NCBI GenBank assembly: GCA_900553525.1
Contig: USDZ01000061.1
Location: forward strand, 1-8,832
DNA from: an uncultured Oscillospiraceae bacterium
GTDB taxonomy: Bacteria; Bacillota; Clostridia; Oscillospirales; Acutalibacteraceae
Length of the DNA stretch: 8,832 nucleotides
Direction: 5' to 3'
In this document: positions 5,741-8,832 of the stretch, piece by piece
How the letters are laid out: the number at the start of each line of letters is the position of its first letter
Position numbering within the stretch: position 1 is the stretch's first letter
Made by a program: the position numbers and the translations under genes
Notes under the pieces: model-generated
Told to the model about the DNA's origin: nothing
Databases searched by the model: none
Seen by the model: only the letters and a program-made list of their open reading frames with translations

Positions 5741-6238
5741 ATGCTTTTGCAACTTAAGCCCTTGTTTATGGGCGAAAAGGAATCCCTTCCCCTGCATTGT
5801 GAACTGGATTTTTCCGCGCTGACAATCGGGGACTCCCATCCGTTTTTACATCCTGTCCTGGTGGAAGGGGAGATTCGGGTATCCGCCGACGTTGTACGGC
5901 TGCAGGCAAAGGCCCGTTACCTGTTTGAAGGGGCGTGCGACCGTTGCCTGCGGGACATTCGCTGCGAACGGCTTGTGCCGGTCGAGCATATTCTGGTGAC
6001 CTCTCTAAATAACGAGGACAACGGCGAATTCGTGCTGGTGGACAATTATCAGCTTCCTCTCGACAGCCTGGTGGAAGCGGATCTGATTCTCAGTCTGCCG
6101 TCGAAAGTTCTTTGCCGTGAGGATTGCCGGGGCTTATGTCCCCACTGCGGCAAGGATCTGAACGAGGGCCTGTGCGGATGCAATCCCCGGGCCGTCGATC
6201 CCCGTCTCGAGGCGCTGGGACAATGGATTCACTCGTGA
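5741..6238 (+). CDS. yceD: YceD/DUF177 family protein, rpmF-linked
   Basis: A 165-residue cytoplasmic protein of the DUF177 (YceD) family, commonly encoded directly before rpmF. In other organisms the family is linked to 23S rRNA accumulation and coordinated L32 expression; the molecular action is not settled. The sequence shows the family's layout: a beta-rich N-terminal half, a Cys pair CDRC (66-69) with Cys75 nearby, the L-P-x-x-x-L-C turn (119-125), and a C-terminal cysteine cluster at 125, 129, 133, 136, 145 and 147 (pattern GLCPHCGKDLNEGLCGC) that probably binds zinc. I chose the ATG at 5741, with GAGGTGG at 5731-5737 before it. A TTG in the same frame at 5729 lies only a few bases after the predicted transcript start and has no site of its own. 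rpmF follows 38 bases after the stop. Confidence 0.93.
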   Translation: MLLQLKPLFMGEKESLPLHCELDFSALTIGDSHPFLHPVLVEGEIRVSADVVRLQAKARYLFEGACDRCLRDIRCERLVPVEHILVTSLNNEDNGEFVLVDNYQLPLDSLVEADLILSLPSKVLCREDCRGLCPHCGKDLNEGLCGCNPRAVDPRLEALGQWIHS

Positions 6239-6276
6239 TGGAGTAGGCTTCAAGTAGGTTGAAGGAGGTGCTGACG

Positions 6277-6462
6277 GTGGCGATAGTACCCAAAAGGAAA
6301 CATTCCAAGGCGCGCCGGGATAAAAGACGGAACAATGTCTGGAAAATCGAGGCTCCGGCGCTTGTAAAATGCCCGAATTGCGGCGAATACAAGCGTGCGC
6401 ATCGTCTTTGCGGCAATTGCGGCTATTACAATGGCAGACAAATCGTAAAAAAAGAAGCCTGA
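6277..6462 (+). CDS. rpmF: 50S ribosomal protein L32
   Basis: A 61-residue, strongly basic protein of the large ribosomal subunit. It opens MAIVPKRKHSKARRDKRR, the L32 hallmark N-terminus, and carries a zinc ribbon made of CPNC (Cys32, Cys35) and CGNC (Cys45, Cys48), so this is the zinc-binding (C+) form. The start is the GTG at 6277, because AAGGAGG at 6262-6268 stands 8 bases before it and the protein then begins at the conserved point. A longer reading from a TTG at 6259 would place the start ahead of this ribosome binding site. The N-terminus has one residue more than the common MAVPKRK form. It is cotranscribed with yceD from the consensus promoter at 5686. Confidence 0.96.
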   Translation: MAIVPKRKHSKARRDKRRNNVWKIEAPALVKCPNCGEYKRAHRLCGNCGYYNGRQIVKKEA

Positions 6463-6472
6463 TGTTCGTGAA

Positions 6473-6540
6473 AGGTTATCTAAGTCGGGTATCAGGTCTC
6501 TATTGTGCCAAACAGAGGGTGTAACCTGCAAAGAGGTTGC
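6473..6540 (+). promoter_or_regulatory. Possible attenuator between rpmF and the radical-SAM gene
   Basis: GTAACCT (6521-6527) pairs with AGGTTGC (6534-6540) over a 6-base loop, with CTTCTATTTTTG beginning three bases later. An upstream AGGTTA (6473-6478) is complementary to TAACCT (6522-6527) and could pair with it instead, breaking the hairpin. This could lower expression of the downstream genes relative to rpmF. The stem is short and the T tract is displaced, so it is only a suggestion. Confidence 0.3.
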
Positions 6541-6577
6541 GCCTTCTATTTTTGTGGCGAAGAAAGGAGGGCGCCGG

Positions 6578-7873
6578 ATGGCGGTGACGATCAGCGGGGT
6601 GCTGCCGGGCAGTTCGGCGGCCCGTAAATGCATCCGGCCGGGGGACCGGCTGCTGACGCTCAATGGGCATGAAATCACAGATGTGCTGGATTACCGCTTT
6701 TATCTCGATGAACCCCGTTTGTCCGCGGTGCTCGAGACGCCGGAGGGGAAGAGAGTGGTCCGGCTGCATCGGGACGCCGATGGGGAAACCGGGCTGATCT
6801 TCGACACCTATCTGATGGACAAACAGCACAGATGCCGGAATAAATGCGTGTTCTGTTTCATCGACCAAATGCCTTCCGGCATGCGGGAAAGCCTTTATTT
6901 CAAAGATGACGACAGCCGTCTGTCCTTTCTGTTCGGCAACTATATCACCTTGACGAATCTTTCCGAACATGAGGTCTCTCGGATTATCGACATGCACATC
7001 AGTCCCTTGCATGTGTCGGTTCATACCACCAATCCGGAACTGCGCTGCCGAATGATGCATAACCGTTTTGCAGGCGAGAGCCTTTCCCTGCTTCACCGGT
7101 TTGCGGATGCGGGTATCCGTTTGGAATGTCAACTGGTACTCTGCCCAGGCATGAACGATGGAGACGAGTTGTTGCGGAGCATGCGCGATCTCGCGGCATT
7201 GGGAAGCGCAGTGGAGAGCGTGGCGGCTGTGCCGGTAGGATTGACCAAATACCGGGAAGGACTCGAACCTTTGCGTCTTTTTACCAAGGAGGAGGCTGCG
7301 GCGGTCATCGACGCGATCGAGGCTTTCGGTGATCGGATGCTGAAGGAACACGGGAACCGCATCTTTTATCCGGCGGACGAATTCTATATCAAGGCCGGAC
7401 GACCTATCCCCGACGCCGCCTTTTACGGCGAGATGGCACAGCTTGAAAACGGAGTCGGCCTGGTAGCCCTACTGTTTGAGGAATTCCGCCGGGCGCTGGA
7501 AACCTGCCGGACGACGCCGGCAGGGACGCCGATGACGATTGCAACGGGAACGGCGGCAGCCCCTCTCATGCGGATGCTTATTGACGAGGCCGGAAAAAAG
7601 TGGGATAATCTGCATGTGGATGTCGTAGAAATCCGCAACGAATTCTTTGGAGAAACGATTACGGTGGCGGGATTGATTACTGGCGGGGACTTAATCCACC
7701 AGCTTCGGGATCGGGTAGCCCCCGTCCTCCTCATTCCCGACACCATGCTGCGGCATGAGGGAGACCGGTTTCTGGACGATGTGCTTCCCGGCGACGTGGA
7801 ACGGGAACTCGGGGTGGAACTGCGGGTGGTACCGGTGGACGGAGCCGCGTTATTGCAGGAACTGCTTCGATGA
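6578..7873 (+). CDS. PDZ-domain radical SAM protein (DUF512 family), reaction unknown
   Basis: A 431-residue cytoplasmic protein with three parts. Residues 1-65 form a PDZ-like domain (ISGVLPGSSAARKCIRPGDR, then the LLTLNG turn). The radical SAM core carries the iron-sulfur motif CRNKCVFC (Cys86, Cys90, Cys93; CX3CX2C) followed by FIDQMPSGMR. The DUF512 domain makes up the C-terminal half, with a glycine-rich AGLITGGDL at 364-372. The radical SAM motif predicts a 4Fe-4S cluster that cleaves S-adenosylmethionine. No substrate is established for the family, whose cyanobacterial members are catalogued as putative FeS oxidoreductases. The start is the ATG at 6578 with AAAGGAGG at 6563-6570, 7 bases away; an open frame runs 25 codons further upstream but has no ribosome binding site. 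The stop overlaps an ATG (ATGA at 7870) that is in frame with der, so the two genes are tightly linked and probably translationally coupled. Confidence 0.94.
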   Translation: MAVTISGVLPGSSAARKCIRPGDRLLTLNGHEITDVLDYRFYLDEPRLSAVLETPEGKRVVRLHRDADGETGLIFDTYLMDKQHRCRNKCVFCFIDQMPSGMRESLYFKDDDSRLSFLFGNYITLTNLSEHEVSRIIDMHISPLHVSVHTTNPELRCRMMHNRFAGESLSLLHRFADAGIRLECQLVLCPGMNDGDELLRSMRDLAALGSAVESVAAVPVGLTKYREGLEPLRLFTKEEAAAVIDAIEAFGDRMLKEHGNRIFYPADEFYIKAGRPIPDAAFYGEMAQLENGVGLVALLFEEFRRALETCRTTPAGTPMTIATGTAAAPLMRMLIDEAGKKWDNLHVDVVEIRNEFFGETITVAGLITGGDLIHQLRDRVAPVLLIPDTMLRHEGDRFLDDVLPGDVERELGVELRVVPVDGAALLQELLR

Positions 7874-7923
7874 ATGAAACCGGAGGATCCGGACAGACTG
7901 GCTATGGAAAAGGAGGGACGGAT

Positions 7924-8832
7924 ATGGCTAAACCCGTGGTTGCGGTTGTCGGCCGCCCCAACGTAGGGAAATCCACATTGTTCAATAAGCTCATCGGTCA
8001 GCGGTTATCCATCGTCAAAGATACGCCGGGCGTGACGAGAGACCGGGTTTTCGCGCCCTGCGAATGGCGGGGACGTACTCTCCTTCTGGCGGATACCGGT
8101 GGTATTGAGCCGAAGACCGAGGATCAGCTTCTCCGGCAGATGCGGTACCAGGCCGAGCTTGCCATTGAGCAGGCGGATGTCATTATCCTGGTTACTGATT
8201 TACAGGCGGGTGTCACGGCCAACGATGCCGATGTGGCGGCTATGCTGCAAAAGTGCGGAAAGCCGGTGATTCTGTGCGTCAACAAATGCGACCGAATAGG
8301 TGGCCTTCCCCCCGAATTTTATGAATTTTACAATCTCGGATTGGGAGATCCGGTGGCGGTCTCCTCGATTCATGGCACCGGTACCGGAGATCTGCTCGAC
8401 GCGGTATTCGAACATTTACCCCCCGAATCGGAAGAAGAGGAACCGGACGACGCGGTTAGGGTGGCGGTCATCGGTAAGCCTAACGCCGGAAAATCCTCTC
8501 TGGTCAACGCCGTGTCGGGGGAGGAAAGAAGCATCGTCTCCGACATTGCCGGAACCACGCGGGACGCGATTGATACGGAGGTCCACAACCGGCACGGCCG
8601 CTTTATTTTCATCGACACCGCCGGTCTACGCCGCCGCAGCCGGGTGGATGACGCCATTGAAAAATACAGCGTTCTGCGCGCTCGGATGGCGGTGGAAAGA
8701 GCGGATGTCTGCGTGATCCTCATCGACGGAGTAGAGGGATTTACCGAACAGGACAGTAAGGTCGCCGGTCTTGCCCTAGAGGCGGGGAAAGCCTGTATCG
8801 TGGCGGTCAATAAATGGGATGCTGTGGAGAAG
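7924..8832 (+). CDS. der: GTPase Der (EngA), ribosome assembly; C-terminus beyond the window
   Basis: The first 303 residues of an expected 440 or so are present. Der is a cytoplasmic GTPase with two consecutive G domains, needed for late assembly of the 50S subunit. Domain 1 shows G1 GRPNVGKS (10-17), the switch TPGVTRD (34-40), G3 DTGG (57-60) and G4 NKCD (120-123). An acidic linker follows (about 168-176). Domain 2 shows G1 GKPNAGKS (184-191), IAGTTRD (208-214), G3 DTAG (231-234) and G4 NKWD (296-299). The KH-like C-terminal domain lies outside. I chose the ATG at 7924 because AGGAGG (7911-7916) stands 7 bases before it and MAKPVVAVVG is the usual N-terminus. An in-frame ATG at 7870 would add 18 glycine-rich residues and is less likely. 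It lies in the yceD-rpmF-radical SAM run. Confidence 0.97.
   Translation, partial: MAKPVVAVVGRPNVGKSTLFNKLIGQRLSIVKDTPGVTRDRVFAPCEWRGRTLLLADTGGIEPKTEDQLLRQMRYQAELAIEQADVIILVTDLQAGVTANDADVAAMLQKCGKPVILCVNKCDRIGGLPPEFYEFYNLGLGDPVAVSSIHGTGTGDLLDAVFEHLPPESEEEEPDDAVRVAVIGKPNAGKSSLVNAVSGEERSIVSDIAGTTRDAIDTEVHNRHGRFIFIDTAGLRRRSRVDDAIEKYSVLRARMAVERADVCVILIDGVEGFTEQDSKVAGLALEAGKACIVAVNKWDAVEK

Noticed and set aside
5374..5757. 127-codon plus-strand frame across the P-loop gene end and the yceD promoter
   Set aside because: It overlaps two well-supported genes, a hairpin and a consensus promoter, and resembles no protein family.

Overview
The window looks like chromosomal housekeeping DNA from a Gram-positive bacterium of the Firmicutes, most likely a moderately GC-rich clostridium (Oscillospirales-like). 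The reasons are strong AGGAGG-type ribosome binding sites 6-8 bases from the starts, sigma-A promoters with 17-base spacers, a short Geobacillus-type glucose-6-phosphate isomerase, and a PDZ/radical-SAM (DUF512) gene directly before der. This placement is inference from gene content and signals, not from a database search.

Layout. On the left edge, the first 13 codons of a minus-strand gene (probably an ABC transporter ATPase) run out of the window. They are followed on the plus strand by an orphan fragment of a DegV-family (fatty-acid-binding) protein with no proper start or end. Next comes a hairpin-rich leader and promoter region, then valS (valyl-tRNA synthetase, 563-3208), which ends in a textbook intrinsic terminator. 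A stretch of about 300 bases with no sound gene (3244-3555) holds a possible degraded Rossmann-type remnant, a 31-codon ORF and a second terminator-like hairpin. Then a good promoter drives pgi (3625-4965), followed after 62 bases by a small P-loop protein of unknown function (5028-5444) and a long terminator-like hairpin. After about 190 further bases with nothing recognised, a perfect-consensus promoter (TTGACA-N17-TATAAT) starts an operon: yceD/DUF177 (5741-6238), rpmF (ribosomal protein L32, 6277-6462), a PDZ/radical-SAM DUF512 protein (6578-7873) and der (ribosome-assembly GTPase, 7924 to the right edge, incomplete).

Togetherness. The right half is a translation and ribosome-biogenesis cluster: L32, YceD (linked to 23S rRNA/L32 expression in other bacteria) and Der (50S assembly). 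The radical-SAM protein sits between them with no known reaction. valS is also a translation gene but is a separate transcription unit. pgi supplies glycolysis; its small P-loop neighbour has no known role.

I did not find a clearly new multi-gene system, mobile element, CRISPR array, tRNA or rRNA. The points most worth a second look are the DegV fragment, the apparent absence of a T-box leader before valS, the uncharacterised P-loop protein, the possible attenuator between rpmF and the radical-SAM gene, and the odd 3244-3555 spacer.
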